Positions 6,940 through 17,900 of a stretch of DNA of 64,000 nt are shown here, piece after piece; the first letter of the stretch is position 1; each line of letters starts with the position of its first letter. A program made the position numbers and the translations under genes. The stretch covers positions 248,001 through 312,000 of the forward strand of contig NZ_CP020100.1 in NCBI RefSeq assembly GCF_002056295.1. Direction: 5' to 3'. Source of the stretch: Halopseudomonas phragmitis (GTDB taxonomy: Bacteria; Pseudomonadota; Gammaproteobacteria; Pseudomonadales; Pseudomonadaceae). Below the pieces are notes generated by a model. It was not told where the DNA came from. It worked only from the letters and a program-made list of their open reading frames with translations, and searched no databases.

Positions 6940-7728
6940 TCAACCCTCCTTATAAAGCTGAACCTGGGCGACGTGGTAAGTGGCGGGCAGGCCTTGAGGC
7001 TGGCGATAGCTTTCATAAGCCTCGGTCAGGGCTCGCAAGCGCGCCCTGCCAGTCAGGCCGCCGGGCCGCCCGGGGTTGATGTTGTGGGCACCCAACGCCT
7101 TGAGTTCATGGGTCAGGCCACTGAGTTGGGGGTAATGCAGCACATGGGTTTCGATATCGCAGCTCAGGCCGGCAAAACCGGCACTGGCCAGACAATCCCG
7201 CAGATGGGCTTCAGGCATGAAGCGATTGACGTGCACGAAGCCATCCACTGCCTGCCAGGCGGCGCGCAATTCACTCAGTGATCCTTCTACCAGTGTAGTC
7301 AACGCCAACCGCCCACCTGGTCGCAGGGCCCGCCGCGCCTCGGCCAGGGCCTTGCCCAAGTCCGGGCACCACTGCAGCGCCAGGCTGGAAAAGATCAGAT
7401 CCTGGGATTCATCCCGCAGCGGCAGTGCCTCGGCATCGGCGGCGATCCAGCCATGTCCGGTCTCGCCCTGCTCACGGGCAAAACGCAACATGCCTTCGGC
7501 CAGATCAAGCCCGGCAACCGGCACCGCATAACGCCGGGCCAGCGCCCGGGTGAAGTAGCCGGTGCCACAACCCAGGTCGACGACGTACTCCGGCTGCCAG
7601 GCCGCTGGCAAGCGCTCAAGCAGGTTGTGCCCGACCTGACGCTGAAAGGCCGCTGCCTGATCATAGGTGGCGGCCGCCCGCCCGAACGAACTGGCGACCT
7701 GCTGTTTGTCGATCACGGCCTCAGGCAT
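6940..7728 (-). CDS. bioC: Malonyl-ACP O-methyltransferase BioC
   Basis: A SAM-dependent methyltransferase that methylates malonyl-ACP so that it can enter fatty-acid synthesis as a disguised primer for pimelate. It has 262 residues. Motif I is [16 protein letters not shown], with LDLAEGML following and the post-motif [13 protein letters not shown], a typical BioC stretch. The ATG at 7728 overlaps the end of bioH by eight bases, which implies translational coupling. A longer upstream reading frame is ignored because it runs through bioH and has the wrong composition. Confidence 0.95.
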   Translation of the reverse strand: MPEAVIDKQQVASSFGRAAATYDQAAAFQRQVGHNLLERLPAAWQPEYVVDLGCGTGYFTRALARRYAVPVAGLDLAEGMLRFAREQGETGHGWIAADAEALPLRDESQDLIFSSLALQWCPDLGKALAEARRALRPGGRLALTTLVEGSLSELRAAWQAVDGFVHVNRFMPEAHLRDCLASAGFAGLSCDIETHVLHYPQLSGLTHELKALGAHNINPGRPGGLTGRARLRALTEAYESYRQPQGLPATYHVAQVQLYKEG

Positions 7729-8437
7729 CACGAGCCTCGAGAAACTCGCCGATCCGGGCCGCCAGCCAGACTGGCTGCTCCAGAGGCAGGGCATGACTGG
7801 CCTGACCATGCACAACCAGCCGCACACCCGGCGCCAGGGTCCGCAAATGATCAGCCAGCGCCACCGGCACCAGGGCATCACGCGCAGCCAGGCAATGCAG
7901 GCTGGCTGTCGGGTTGTTTTTCAGGGCACTGCGGTGGTCAAGCACACCAAGCAGAGCCAGGGCATGCAGGCGCTGCTCTTCGTCGGCCTGATCCCAGCTC
8001 AGCATGCGGCTGAGGCTGCGGGCCTGATCACTGCCCTGGGTCACCAGCAAGGCAAAGCGTTTGAGGGTCTTGTCTGGTTGCAGGCGAAAGTCATTGAGAA
8101 AGGCCTTGAAGGTGGCAGTGGCCATGGCCTCGGGCCAGTCTTCGCGGGCAACGAAGCAGGCATTGCTGGCGATAGTCACCACCTGCCGATAACGCTCAGG
8201 GAAACGCCGTTGCAACTGCATGGCCAGCATCCCGCCCAGCGACCAGCCAACCAGCACACCGGGCGGCAGGCGCTCGGCCAGCTCACTCAGATCGGTCTCC
8301 AGGCTGGACATCTGCACCGCGGGCAACTCATGGGCAGCAACCTGCCAGCCCGGCAGTTCTTCGCCCAGCGCTGCCGTCAGCGGTTGCATGCTGGCAGCGG
8401 CCTGGGCCCAGCCCGGTAACAGACTGAGGTTGTTCAT
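7721..8437 (-). CDS. bioH: Pimeloyl-ACP methyl ester esterase BioH
   Basis: An alpha/beta hydrolase that removes the methyl group from pimeloyl-ACP methyl ester, ending the BioC-BioH part of biotin synthesis. It has 238 residues. The nucleophile Ser66 lies in GWSLGG, the acid Asp187 in AARDALVP, and His215 in [12 protein letters not shown]. The start overlaps the bioF stop by four bases (ATGA) and the end overlaps bioC, so bioF-bioH-bioC are coupled. The bioH position inside the operon is the usual Pseudomonas arrangement. Confidence 0.95.
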   Translation of the reverse strand: MNNLSLLPGWAQAAASMQPLTAALGEELPGWQVAAHELPAVQMSSLETDLSELAERLPPGVLVGWSLGGMLAMQLQRRFPERYRQVVTIASNACFVAREDWPEAMATATFKAFLNDFRLQPDKTLKRFALLVTQGSDQARSLSRMLSWDQADEEQRLHALALLGVLDHRSALKNNPTASLHCLAARDALVPVALADHLRTLAPGVRLVVHGQASHALPLEQPVWLAARIGEFLEARDA

Positions 8438-9603
8438 TCGCCCTCCGGCAGTTCACGTAATGCCTGTTGCAGCGCTTCAAGCAATTGGTTGACATCATCT
8501 TCGCTGTGCAGCGCCGACAGCGTTACCCGCAGCCGGGCGGTGCCACGCGGTACGGTGGGCGGTCGAATCGCGGTAACCAGAATGCCGCGCCGCCGCAGGG
8601 CCGCCGACAGTCCCAGCGCGCGTTCGCTGCTGCCAACCAGAATCGGCTGGATCGGGGTCGGGCTGTCCATCAGATTCAGCCCCAGCGCGCTGACGCCCAG
8701 GCGGAACTGGGCGATCAACTGGGCCAGGCGCTCGCGCCGCCAGTGCTCACCCTGCAGCAACTGCAGGCTACGCAGCGTGGCGCAGGCGACTGCCGGCGGC
8801 TGGCTGGTGGTATAGATGTACGGGCGGGCAAACTGGATCAGGCTTTCGATCAGTTCCTCACTGCCGGCAACGAAGGCTCCAGCGGTGCCGAACGCCTTGC
8901 CCAGGGTGCCAATCAGCACCGGCACCTGATCAACGTTCAGGCCAAAATGCTCGACGATCCCGCCACCATTGCGGCCCAGGCAGCCAAAGCCGTGGGCATC
9001 GTCAACCATCACCCAGGCGCCGTGCTCGCGGGCCTTGGCGCACAACGCCGGCAGCTCGGCCAGGTCGCCGTCCATGCTGAACACGCCGTCGGTTACCACC
9101 AGCGTGTTGCCTTCGGCCTTGGCCAGACGGCTGCCAAGGCTTTCAATATCGTTGTGCAGATAGCGTGAGAAGCGCGCGCCGCTGAGCAGCCCGGCATCCA
9201 GCAACGAGGCATGATTGAGGCGATCTTCCAGCACTGTATCGCCCTGGCCAACCAACGCCGTTACCGTGCCCAGATTGGCCATGTAGCCGCTGGACAGCAG
9301 CAGCGCCCGTGGGCGACCGGTGAATTCGGCCAAGGCCTCTTCCAGAGCATGGTGCGGGCTGCTGTGGCCTACCACCAGATGCGATGCACCGCCGCCGACA
9401 CCCCACTGCCGGGCACCTTCGGCGAAGGCTTCGATCACCGCCGGATGACTGGCCAGACCCAGATAGTCGTTGTTGCAGAACGCCAGCAGCGGCTGGCCAT
9501 CAACCACCACCCGCACCCCTTGCGGCGATTCCAGCAACGGACGCTGACGGTAGAGGTGGGCGGCGCGGCGTTCAGCCAGGCGCGAAGACAGATCAAAGGG
9601 CAT
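8434..9603 (-). CDS. bioF: 8-amino-7-oxononanoate synthase BioF
   Basis: A PLP enzyme that condenses pimeloyl-ACP with L-alanine to give 8-amino-7-oxononanoate. It has 389 residues, the normal size. The PLP lysine is Lys236 in [13 protein letters not shown], and [13 protein letters not shown] contains the cofactor-binding Asp and His. It is separated from bioB upstream by a 246-base gap containing a palindromic element, and it overlaps bioH downstream by four bases. Confidence 0.96.
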   Translation of the reverse strand: MPFDLSSRLAERRAAHLYRQRPLLESPQGVRVVVDGQPLLAFCNNDYLGLASHPAVIEAFAEGARQWGVGGGASHLVVGHSSPHHALEEALAEFTGRPRALLLSSGYMANLGTVTALVGQGDTVLEDRLNHASLLDAGLLSGARFSRYLHNDIESLGSRLAKAEGNTLVVTDGVFSMDGDLAELPALCAKAREHGAWVMVDDAHGFGCLGRNGGGIVEHFGLNVDQVPVLIGTLGKAFGTAGAFVAGSEELIESLIQFARPYIYTTSQPPAVACATLRSLQLLQGEHWRRERLAQLIAQFRLGVSALGLNLMDSPTPIQPILVGSSERALGLSAALRRRGILVTAIRPPTVPRGTARLRVTLSALHSEDDVNQLLEALQQALRELPEGE

Positions 9604-9684
9604 AGTGGCTCTTCAGAAAGTGCAGGCCGTTTCAGCAGCCGTGCGAGGAAAACACTGATCAAGTTGGACCTTGCGCCTGTCGCA

Positions 9685-9781
9685 TTGTCCTACCCCTGGG
9701 CCAGGCACGCTGTGAACCCATCCCTGGGCGCTCGACGATGCCCGTCCAGGGCATCGACGGCCTGTCCCAGGGGTAGGACAA
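9685..9781. repeat. Palindromic intergenic element between bioB and bioF
   Basis: A 97-base element with perfect 16-base inverted ends (TTGTCCTACCCCTGGG and its complement). Its centre holds a hairpin GATGCCC-GTCCA-GGGCATC, which also occurs in the longer element at 21431-21596. Both also share the string GTGAACCC or its complement. It may affect readthrough from bioB into bioF. It appears to belong to a dispersed repeat family of this genome. Confidence 0.75.
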
Positions 9782-9849
9782 CACGACACTGGATGCATTG
9801 CAGTTGATCAGCGTTTCCCAGCCTGATCAGTGGCCGAGGCTAAACAGCC

Positions 9850-10896
9850 TCACACCGCCGCATTGACGAACAGCGCACTGTCACGCTGCTCCACCAGAGC
9901 CTGCTCGATGGCGGCCTGATGAACTTCATCGTCATGTTCTTCGCGCTCTTCCGGCTTGATGCCCAGGCGCTCGAACAGGCGCATGTCTTTCTCAGCCTGC
10001 GGGTTGGAGGTGGTCAGCAGACGGTCACCGTAGAAGATCGAGTTGGCGCCGGCGAAGAACGCCAGCGACTGGGTCTGCTCGTTCATCTGCTCGCGCCCGG
10101 CAGACAGCCGCACATGCGATTTCGGCATCATGATCCGGGCTACCGCCAGGGTGCGGATGAAGTCGAACGGATCGACATCTTCCTCGCTTTCCAGCGGAGT
10201 GCCCTTGACCTTGACCAGCATGTTGATCGGCACGCTTTCCGGGTGCTCCGGCAGGTTGGCCAGCTGAATCAGCAGGCCGGCGCGGTCTTCCAGGCTTTCA
10301 CCCATGCCAAGAATACCGCCGGAGCAGATTTTCATGCCGGCATCACGGACGTACGACAGGGTTTGCAAACGCTCGCCAAAAGTCCGGGTGGTGATGATGT
10401 TGCCGTAGAACTCCGGCGAGGTATCCAGGTTGTGGTTGTAGTAGTCCAGCCCAGCCTCGGCCAGCGCCGCGGTCTGCTCCTTGGTCAGCTTGCCCAGGGT
10501 CATGCAGGTTTCCAGCCCCAGCGCACGCACGCCACGGACCATCTGCAGAACGTAGGGCATGTCTTTGTCAGACGGATGTTTCCAGGCCGCGCCCATGCAG
10601 AAGCGGGTGGCGCCGATGGCCTTGGCCTTGGCGGCCTCGTCCAGCACCTTCTGCACTTCCATCAGCTTTTCCTTGTCCAGGCCGGTGTTGTAGTGGCCGG
10701 ATTGCGGACAATACTTGCAGTCTTCCGGGCAGGCGCCGGTCTTGATCGACAGCAACGTGGAGACCTGAACCCGGTTGGCATCGAAATGCTGGCGGTGCAC
10801 AGTCTGCGCCTGGAACAGCAGGTCATTGAAAGGCTGACGGAACAGCGCGAGAACCTCGGCCTGGGTCCAGTCGTGACGAAGTGCGGATTGGGTCAT
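9850..10896 (-). CDS. bioB: Biotin synthase BioB
   Basis: A radical-SAM enzyme that inserts sulfur into dethiobiotin. It has 348 residues and is nearly collinear with E. coli BioB as recalled. The 4Fe-4S motif is [13 protein letters not shown], and conserved stretches include [17 protein letters not shown] and the cluster-binding [10 protein letters not shown]. The ATG at 10896 was chosen over two upstream ATGs because AAGGA lies at proper spacing and the protein then starts as in other Pseudomonas ([10 protein letters not shown]). It is divergent from comF with an 88-base gap. Confidence 0.97.
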   Translation of the reverse strand: MTQSALRHDWTQAEVLALFRQPFNDLLFQAQTVHRQHFDANRVQVSTLLSIKTGACPEDCKYCPQSGHYNTGLDKEKLMEVQKVLDEAAKAKAIGATRFCMGAAWKHPSDKDMPYVLQMVRGVRALGLETCMTLGKLTKEQTAALAEAGLDYYNHNLDTSPEFYGNIITTRTFGERLQTLSYVRDAGMKICSGGILGMGESLEDRAGLLIQLANLPEHPESVPINMLVKVKGTPLESEEDVDPFDFIRTLAVARIMMPKSHVRLSAGREQMNEQTQSLAFFAGANSIFYGDRLLTTSNPQAEKDMRLFERLGIKPEEREEHDDEVHQAAIEQALVEQRDSALFVNAAV

Positions 10897-10984
10897 GGAA
10901 TACATCCTTGGCGATTGCACGGTGCCCCCGAAGGGGTAACTCTTATGACTCGCATCATAGCGACGGCAAGGAGGCTGTCAACCC

Positions 10985-11698
10985 ATGATCAAGCACAAGG
11001 TTTACCAGTGGTTATTATTTAACCAATCGCATTGCCTGTTATGCCTGGGCAGTCAACCCAATGCTGCCGGGCTATGCGAGAGCTGTCTGGCCGAGCTGCC
11101 CTGGCAAGGCCCACAGTGCCGTCAATGTGCTCTGCCGCTGAGCAGCGCCGAGCAGTTGTGCGGCAAATGCCAGCAGTCACCCCCGGCCTTTGCTCAGGTT
11201 GTTGCGCCGCTGCTCTATCAGTTCCCACTCGACAGCCTGATCCCGGCGTTCAAGCATCACGGCCAGTTAGCATACGGTCGTATGCTGGCCCGGCTGCTGA
11301 GTGACGCTGTTCAGCATCATTATCAGGAACGGCAACTGGCCTGGCCGGATCTGCTGCTACCCATGCCCCTGCACCCCAAGCGTCAGGCCCGACGGGGTTT
11401 CAATCAGGCCTTCGAGCTGGCCAGGCCAATAGCCCGCAGCCTGAAGCTGAAGCTCGACAGCAATAATCTGATCCGCCAACGGCCAACACCGGCCCAGCAA
11501 GGGCTCAATGCCGACGAGCGCCGACGCAATCTGGCCGGCGCCTTTCACTGCCGCCACCCCGAGCGGCTGGCGGGCCTGCATCTGGCGCTGATCGATGATG
11601 TGCTGACTACCGGCAGCAGCGCCCAGGAAGCCAGCCGCACCTTGCTGGCCGCCGGAGCGGCCAGTGTCAGTGTCTGGTGCGTGGCGCGCACGCCTTAG
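10985..11698 (+). CDS. ComF-family phosphoribosyltransferase-like protein
   Basis: A 237-residue protein with the ComF layout: an N-terminal zinc-ribbon-like region with paired cysteines (HCLLCLGS, LCESCLAELPW, QCRQCALPL, LCGKCQ), then a type I phosphoribosyltransferase domain with its signature ALIDDVLTTGSSAQEAS near the C-terminus. ComF proteins are linked to DNA uptake in competent bacteria, acting on the cytoplasmic side, but in Pseudomonas the role is not settled. Its position next to bioB is, from memory, conserved in the genus. Confidence 0.9.
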   Translation: MIKHKVYQWLLFNQSHCLLCLGSQPNAAGLCESCLAELPWQGPQCRQCALPLSSAEQLCGKCQQSPPAFAQVVAPLLYQFPLDSLIPAFKHHGQLAYGRMLARLLSDAVQHHYQERQLAWPDLLLPMPLHPKRQARRGFNQAFELARPIARSLKLKLDSNNLIRQRPTPAQQGLNADERRRNLAGAFHCRHPERLAGLHLALIDDVLTTGSSAQEASRTLLAAGAASVSVWCVARTP

Positions 11699-11710
11699 CC
11701 AGCCCGACAT

Positions 11711-11746
11711 GGATTGTCACAGGTCTAACGGCCTTCGCAATGACGG
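11711..11746. repeat. Degenerate copy of the 38-base palindromic repeat
   Basis: Matches the ends of the repeat at 12793-12830 (GGATTG... and CGCAATGACGG) but has a diverged centre. It lies in the comF-srkA gap. Confidence 0.5.
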
Positions 11747-11813
11747 TTAGACTTGACCTTGTCTGCGGCAACCATCAGCCTTCACCCCTGCCCCTCAGAT
11801 ACGGAGCTGTCCG

Positions 11814-12791
11814 ATGTCCACCCACCCGTTCGCCACCCTCACCCCGGATACCGTGCTCGATGCGGTGGAAAGCCTGGGGCTGGTCAGTGACGCCCGTATT
11901 CTGACATTGAACAGTTACGAGAACCGGGTATTTCAGGTTGGCATCGAGGGTCAGCAACCATTGATCGCCAAGTTCTACCGCCCGGACCGCTGGTCCGATG
12001 AGGCCATCCTTGAGGAGCACGCCTTCTCCCAGGAACTGGCCGAACGCGATATTCCGGTGATTGCGCCCACCGCCTACGCTGGCCGCACCCTGTTCGAGCA
12101 TGCCGGCTTTCGTTTCAGTCTGTTCCGCCGCTTCGGTGGCCGGGCACCGGAGTTCGATGATCCTGACCAGTTGCTGATGCTGGGGCGCCTGCTCGGACGC
12201 TTGCATGCGGTTGGCGCGATGCGCCCGTTCGAGCACCGGCCGGCGCTGACCGTCGACAATTTCGGGCATGAGAGCCTGAACTTTCTGCGTGAGCACGACT
12301 GTGTCCCGGACAGCCTGCGCCCGGCCTACTTCTCGGTGGCCGACGACCTGCTGAAACGGATTGAAGCGCAGATGGCCGAGCATCCGTACCAGTCGATCCG
12401 CCTGCACGGCGATCTGCACGTCGGCAATCTGCTGTGGCGCGATGACCTGCTGTATATGGTTGATATGGATGACTGCCGCATGGGCCCGGCGGTTCAGGAT
12501 CTGTGGATGATGCTCTCGGGCGAACGTGACCAGCGCCAGGCGCAACTGGCCGAGCTGGTCGATGGCTACAATGAATTCCACGATTTCGACCCGCGCCAGC
12601 TCAACCTGATCGAGTCGCTGCGCAGCCTGCGGCTGATTCACTACAGCGCCTGGCTGGCCCGACGCTGGGATGACCCGGCATTTCCCAAGCACTTCCCCTG
12701 GTTCGCCAGTGAGCGCTACTGGGCCGAACAGGTTCTGACCCTGCGCGAGCAACGCGCGGCATTGGATGAACTGCCGCTGCGGCTTTTCTGA
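11814..12791 (+). CDS. srkA: Stress response kinase A (YihE/SrkA family)
   Basis: A 325-residue cytoplasmic Ser/Thr kinase with a choline-kinase-like fold. The catalytic loop is RLHGDLHVGNLLW (Asp200, Asn205) and the metal-binding motif is VDMDDCRMGPAVQD (Asp217). The tail SAWLARRWDDPAFPKHFPWF is characteristic of the family. E. coli YihE counters stress-induced cell death in the Cpx/MazEF setting. It is a single gene here, flanked by palindromic repeats, and its length is typical. Confidence 0.92.
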   Translation: MSTHPFATLTPDTVLDAVESLGLVSDARILTLNSYENRVFQVGIEGQQPLIAKFYRPDRWSDEAILEEHAFSQELAERDIPVIAPTAYAGRTLFEHAGFRFSLFRRFGGRAPEFDDPDQLLMLGRLLGRLHAVGAMRPFEHRPALTVDNFGHESLNFLREHDCVPDSLRPAYFSVADDLLKRIEAQMAEHPYQSIRLHGDLHVGNLLWRDDLLYMVDMDDCRMGPAVQDLWMMLSGERDQRQAQLAELVDGYNEFHDFDPRQLNLIESLRSLRLIHYSAWLARRWDDPAFPKHFPWFASERYWAEQVLTLREQRAALDELPLRLF

Positions 12792-12792
12792 C

Positions 12793-12891
12793 TGGATTGC
12801 CACGCCGCTACGCGGCTCGCAATGACGGGGAACGGCTGAAGGCTGGGGCCTTTCCCGTCATCGCGAGGGTCGCAGACCCGTGGCGATCCAG
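12793..12891. repeat. Inverted pair of 38-base palindromic repeats
   Basis: Copy one at 12793-12830 (TGGATTGCCACGCCGC...) and copy two at 12854-12891 (CCCGTCATCGCGAGGG...) are in opposite orientation, separated by 23 bases, like a REP/BIME unit. The same repeat recurs at 19677, 26027 and 26365. It lies just after the srkA stop and may protect or end the transcript. Confidence 0.8.
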
Positions 12892-13012
12892 GATTTGGTA
12901 GCCTGGCAGGGCGAGCCCGGTCTGATTCGCGGGCATCACAGTTATCAATGAAAGTTTTCAGTCATATTCCGAACACCTACACTCGCCCGCGTTCTCAACA
13001 GAGGTTACTGTC

Positions 13013-14815
13013 ATGACCGATATCCTGCCCGATGCCCGCAACCTGGCCTTTGAGCTCTACGAAGTGCTGGATGCCGAGGCTCTGACCCAGCGCGAGCGTT
13101 TCGCCGAGCACAACCGCGAGACCTTCGACGCCTCGATCAACACCGCCCGCGCCATCGCCGAGAAATATTTCCTGCCGCACAATCGCAAAAGCGATGAAAA
13201 CGAGCCGCAGTATGTCGATGGCGCCGCCGAACTGATTCCCGAGGTCAAACCAGCGGTCGACGCGTTCCTTGAGGCCGGTTTCCTGAATGCCACCCGCAGC
13301 TTCGAGCAGGGCGGCATGCAACTGCCTACGCTGTTGTCCCAGGCCTGCTTTACCCAGTTCCAGGCCGCCAACATCGCCACCTCGTCCTACGCCATGCTGA
13401 CCATGGGCGCAGCCAACCTGATCGAGACCTTCGGTAATGAGGAACAGAAACAGCGTTTCCTGCAACCGATGATCGAGGGCCGGTTCTTCGGCACCATGGC
13501 CCTGACCGAGCCGCATGCCGGTTCCTCGCTGTCGGACATTCGCACCAAGGCCGAACCGGCCGCCGATGGCAGCTATCGACTCAAGGGCAACAAGATTTTC
13601 ATTTCCGGCGGCGATCACCCGCTGTCGGAGAATATCGTGCACATGGTTCTGGCCAAGCTGCCCGACGCCCCGCCCGGGGTCAAAGGCATCAGCCTGTTCA
13701 TCGTGCCCAAGTTCCTGGTCAACGATGACGGCAGCCTGGGCCAGCGCAATGACGTGACCCTGGCCGGCCTGTTCCACAAGATGGGCTGGCGCGGTACTAC
13801 TTCCACCGCGCTGAACTTCGGTGACAATGGCGAGTGCGTCGGCTATCTGGTGGGCAAGCCGCATCATGGTCTGAACTACATGTTCCAGATGATGAACGAG
13901 GCCCGTATTGGCGTTGGCATGGGTGCGGTCATGCTCGGCTACGCCGGCTACCAGTACTCGCTGGACTACGCCCGCAACCGCCCGCAGGGCCGCCTGCCGG
14001 ACGGCAAGGATCCGACCAGCCCGCAGGTGGCGATCGTCGAGCACACCGACGTCAAACGTATGCTGCTGACCCAGAAGGCCTACGTTGAAGGTGGCTATGA
14101 CCTGGGGCTCTATGCCTCACGACTGGTCGACGACAGTGAAACCCTGCCGACCGAGCAGGAGCGCAAAGACGCCCACCAGTTGCTCGATCTGCTGACCCCG
14201 ATCGTCAAGGCCTGGCCGTCAGACTACTGCCTCAAGGCCAACGAACTGGCGATCCAGATTCTTGGTGGCCATGGCTACACCCGTGAATACCCGGTCGAGC
14301 AGTACTACCGCGACAATCGCCTGAACCCGATCCATGAAGGCACCAACGGCATCCAGTCGCTGGATCTGCTGGGGCGCAAGGTGGTGATGAACAACGGCGC
14401 CGCGCTCAAGCAGCTGTCAGCCCTGATCCAGGACACCTGCCAGCGTGCTGGCGAGCATACCGAGCTGAACGGCCTGCGCGAGCCGCTGGAAAAGCTCCAT
14501 GCGCATCTGGGTAAGGTGACTCTGAGCCTGCTCGGCAACCTCGGCCAGGGCAAGGTCAACGAGGCGCTGGCCAACTCGATCCTGTACCTCAACAGCTTCG
14601 GTCATATGGTGATCGGCTGGCGCTGGCTGGAACAGGCCGTTCGCGCTCAGCAGGGCCTGAATGCCGGCAACCCGGCTGATGCCGACTTCTATCGCGGCAA
14701 GCTGCAAGCCGCCCGTTACTTCCTGACTTGGGAAGTACCGAGCTGCCACCATGCACTGAACCTGCTGGAAAGCCTGGACCCTACCTGTCTGGAAATGCAG
14801 GACGCCTGGTTCTAA
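13013..14815 (+). CDS. Acyl-CoA dehydrogenase, 600-residue type (second copy)
   Basis: A second beta-oxidation flavoenzyme of the same size class as the one at 3630-5435 but clearly diverged. Landmarks are FGTMALTEPHAGSSLSDIR, KIFISGGDHPLSENIVHMV, the C-domain GGHGYTREYPVEQYYRD, and the probable catalytic Glu442 in IHEGTNGIQSLDLLGRK. The C-terminal extension of about 150 residues has the shape of the acyl-CoA dehydrogenase C-terminal-like domain. The start ATG is preceded by AGAGG. No PsrA-like box was found upstream, so regulation may differ from the first copy. It is monocistronic, with a strong hairpin after it. Confidence 0.93.
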   Translation: MTDILPDARNLAFELYEVLDAEALTQRERFAEHNRETFDASINTARAIAEKYFLPHNRKSDENEPQYVDGAAELIPEVKPAVDAFLEAGFLNATRSFEQGGMQLPTLLSQACFTQFQAANIATSSYAMLTMGAANLIETFGNEEQKQRFLQPMIEGRFFGTMALTEPHAGSSLSDIRTKAEPAADGSYRLKGNKIFISGGDHPLSENIVHMVLAKLPDAPPGVKGISLFIVPKFLVNDDGSLGQRNDVTLAGLFHKMGWRGTTSTALNFGDNGECVGYLVGKPHHGLNYMFQMMNEARIGVGMGAVMLGYAGYQYSLDYARNRPQGRLPDGKDPTSPQVAIVEHTDVKRMLLTQKAYVEGGYDLGLYASRLVDDSETLPTEQERKDAHQLLDLLTPIVKAWPSDYCLKANELAIQILGGHGYTREYPVEQYYRDNRLNPIHEGTNGIQSLDLLGRKVVMNNGAALKQLSALIQDTCQRAGEHTELNGLREPLEKLHAHLGKVTLSLLGNLGQGKVNEALANSILYLNSFGHMVIGWRWLEQAVRAQQGLNAGNPADADFYRGKLQAARYFLTWEVPSCHHALNLLESLDPTCLEMQDAWF

Positions 14816-14826
14816 GCCTCAACGCT

Positions 14827-14869
14827 GCTTCCTTGTGCCCCGGCCACCAAGGCCGGAGCGCAAGGAAGC
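14827..14869 (+). terminator. Strong hairpin after the second acyl-CoA dehydrogenase gene
   Basis: Outer arms GCTTCCTTG/CAAGGAAGC and an inner arm CCGGCC/GGCCGG make a long stem 11 bases after the stop. There is no long T-tract, so it is either a weak terminator or an mRNA-stabilising structure. Confidence 0.6.
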
Positions 14870-14929
14870 GCTTCCCAATACCAGCCAGTCAGACTACCCT
14901 TCTGTCAGTCACTGTCTGGAAGCTGCTTC

Positions 14930-17900
14930 ATGCGTTATCCGCTCGTTCTTGTTCTATTCCTGTCCCTGATCTGGCCGCTGCCGGGCTTCGCCCAGTCAGA
15001 CCTGGATACCACGATTGAGTCGGTGCGCACCAGCATCGAGCACCTGGCCGAAAGCGCCTTGCCCGAAGCCGAGAAGAAGGAATTGCAGGAGCTGTATCAA
15101 AGCACTTTGGGCTTTCTGCAGCGCAGCAAGACATCCGATGAAAACCTGGCCGCCCTGCGCCAGGAGCTGGATCAGGCGCCTACGGTCATCAGCGATCTGC
15201 GTCGCCAGTCCGAACAACTCAAGGTCACCGACAGCGACCAGTTGCGCCAGCGCTATACCAATCAGAACCTGGAAAGCCTGGAAGAACTGCTGGGCAACAA
15301 GGTCGGCCATATGTTCGCCTGGCAGAACGAACTGACCAGCGTCAACAGCGACCTGATTGCCGCCCAAACCCGGCCGGAACGCACCCAATCCAGCATTTCC
15401 AGCAACCAGACCCGCGAGCAGGCCATCAACGAGCAGCTTCGGCTGCTGCAGCGCCAGCCCGACAGCGCCGTTAAAAGCGCCAGACAGAGCATGCTGCGGG
15501 CCGAATTGCAAAGCCTGCAACGAGCCAACGACCTGCTGCGCCAGCGGCTGCTGGGCAACAGCGTGCTGCAGGATATCGCCACCCAGAAACGCGACCTGCT
15601 GAGTCGGCAAATCAGCGAGATCGAAACCGATCTCCAGATCCTCCAGGATGTGATCGACGACAAGCGCCGAACCCAGTCGGAACAGGCTGTCAGCGACGTG
15701 GCCAGCCAGGTACTGGAGGGTAGCGAACATCGGGTGTTGCGCGAACAGGCTGGACTCAACCGCCAGCTCAGCGAAGAGCTGCTGCGAATCACCAACCAGA
15801 TGAGCGACCTGACCCGCAAGAACATCCTGACCCAGCAGCAGATCGACAGCCTGACCCAGATTGATCAGGCGCTGGAACAGCAGATCAGCGTACTGGAAGG
15901 CAGCCTGGTGCTGTCACGAATCCTCCAGCAGCAAAAACGCAATTTGCCCCAGGTCCGGGTCGACTCCAGCGTCACCGAACTGATTGCCGAATTGCGCCTG
16001 CGTCAGTTCGAGCTGACTCAGTTACGTGATGAACTGGCCACGCCCAGTGCCTATCTGGAACGAGTACTGCAACGCCTGCCGGAAAGCCTGCGCGAGGAAT
16101 TGCGCCCGGACCTTGAACAGGTGGTCAACAGCCGGCCCACACTGGTCGAGCAACTAATCACCAATAGCAACAACCTGCTGAGCCTGGCCATTACCCTGCA
16201 ACTGAATCAGCGCCAGCTCCAGCAACTGAGCGGCGACCTGCGCCGCACCATCGATGACCAGTTGTTCTGGGTGCCCAGCAACCGACCGATCGACAAATCC
16301 TGGCTGACCGCCCTACCGGGCCGTATCGGCCAGCAGTGGACCGAGCTGGCTCTACTGCAGCAATCCAGCCTGCTAATCAAGGCATTGAGAGACAACCTGC
16401 TGGGTGTAGGGCTATTGATCGTCGGCCTGGGATTGTACTTCTGGCGACGACCATTGCTGCGCCGGACCTTGCGGAGCGTGCATGACGACATTGGCCATTT
16501 CCGCCGTGACAGCAGCCGACATACACCCAAGGCAATACTGCTGACTGCGCTACTAGTTACGCCCGTGCCCTTCGTGCTGGCCGGACTGGGCCTGATTCTG
16601 AAGCTGAGTGAAGCCGACGACCTGACGGCGCTGAGCGCGGCCCTGCTGCAAGCTGCGCTGGCCTGGTTCGTCCTGCATCTGCTGTACCGGGTATTCGATG
16701 CCCAGGGTATTGCCGAACGGCATTTCCGCTGGGATACCAAGCTGGTGCAGCGTCTGCACCGCCTGACCCGCGACGTGGCCTGGGTCGCTCTGCCTCTGGT
16801 GGTGGTCATCGCCCTGGCCGAAGTGTTGCCCGAGCACTTGAATGACGACGTACTCGGCCGCCTGATCATGTTCTTCGGCCTGTTGGGGCTTGGGGTTCTG
16901 CTGGTGCGGCTGATGTGGCGTACCGAGCCACTCTACAGCTCTCGCCTGGTTCACCACAGCGCCACCCTGGTACTAGGCCTGACGCCCCTGATTCTGGCCG
17001 GCATGACCGCCTGGGGGTATCACTACACCTCGATCAGACTGGCTGACCGGTTCATCGACACCCTGTATTTGATCGTGGCCTGGATGCTGGTTGAGGGCAC
17101 AGTAGTGCGCAACCTCAACGTTGCCGGTCGCCGGCTGGCCTATCAACGGGCACTGAGCAAGCGCCAGGCCGCGCAGCAGCAAGCCAAGGAAAGCAGCGAG
17201 GACTCAGAGATCGTCGCCGTCGAGATCCCGGAAATGGACCTCCAGCAGATCAACCAGCAATCTCTGCGACTGGCCAAACTGGGGCTGCTGCTGTTGTTCG
17301 GCGTATTGGTCTATCTGACCTGGTCTGATCTGGTCAGTGCGGCCTCTTATCTGGAGTCGATTGCCCTCTGGGAATACAACAGCGGGACCGCAGACAACCC
17401 GATGATCGTACCCATGAGCGCCGCCGATGTGCTCGGCGCGCTGGTCATCGTGGTGCTGACCATCACGCTGGCCCGCAACCTGCCGGGCCTGCTGGAAATT
17501 CTGGTGTTGTCGCGCATGGAGCTGCGCCAGGGCAGCAGCTACGCCATTACCACTCTGCTCAGCTACACCATCATCAGCATCGGTATCATCAGCGGCCTGT
17601 CGGCGCTTGGCGTGAGCTGGGACAAGCTGCAATGGCTGGTGGCCGCACTGGGTGTTGGCCTGGGCTTTGGCTTGCAGGAAATCTTCGCCAACTTCATTTC
17701 CGGCCTGATCATCCTGTTCGAGCGACCGGTACGCATCGGTGACGTGGTGACCATTGGCACGCTGTCCGGCACGGTCAACCGCATCCGGATTCGCGCCACC
17801 ACCATCACCGATTTCGACCGCAAGGAAATCATCGTCCCGAACAAGACCTTCGTCACCAGCCAGTTGATCAACTGGTCGCTGAACGACACCGTGACCCGGG

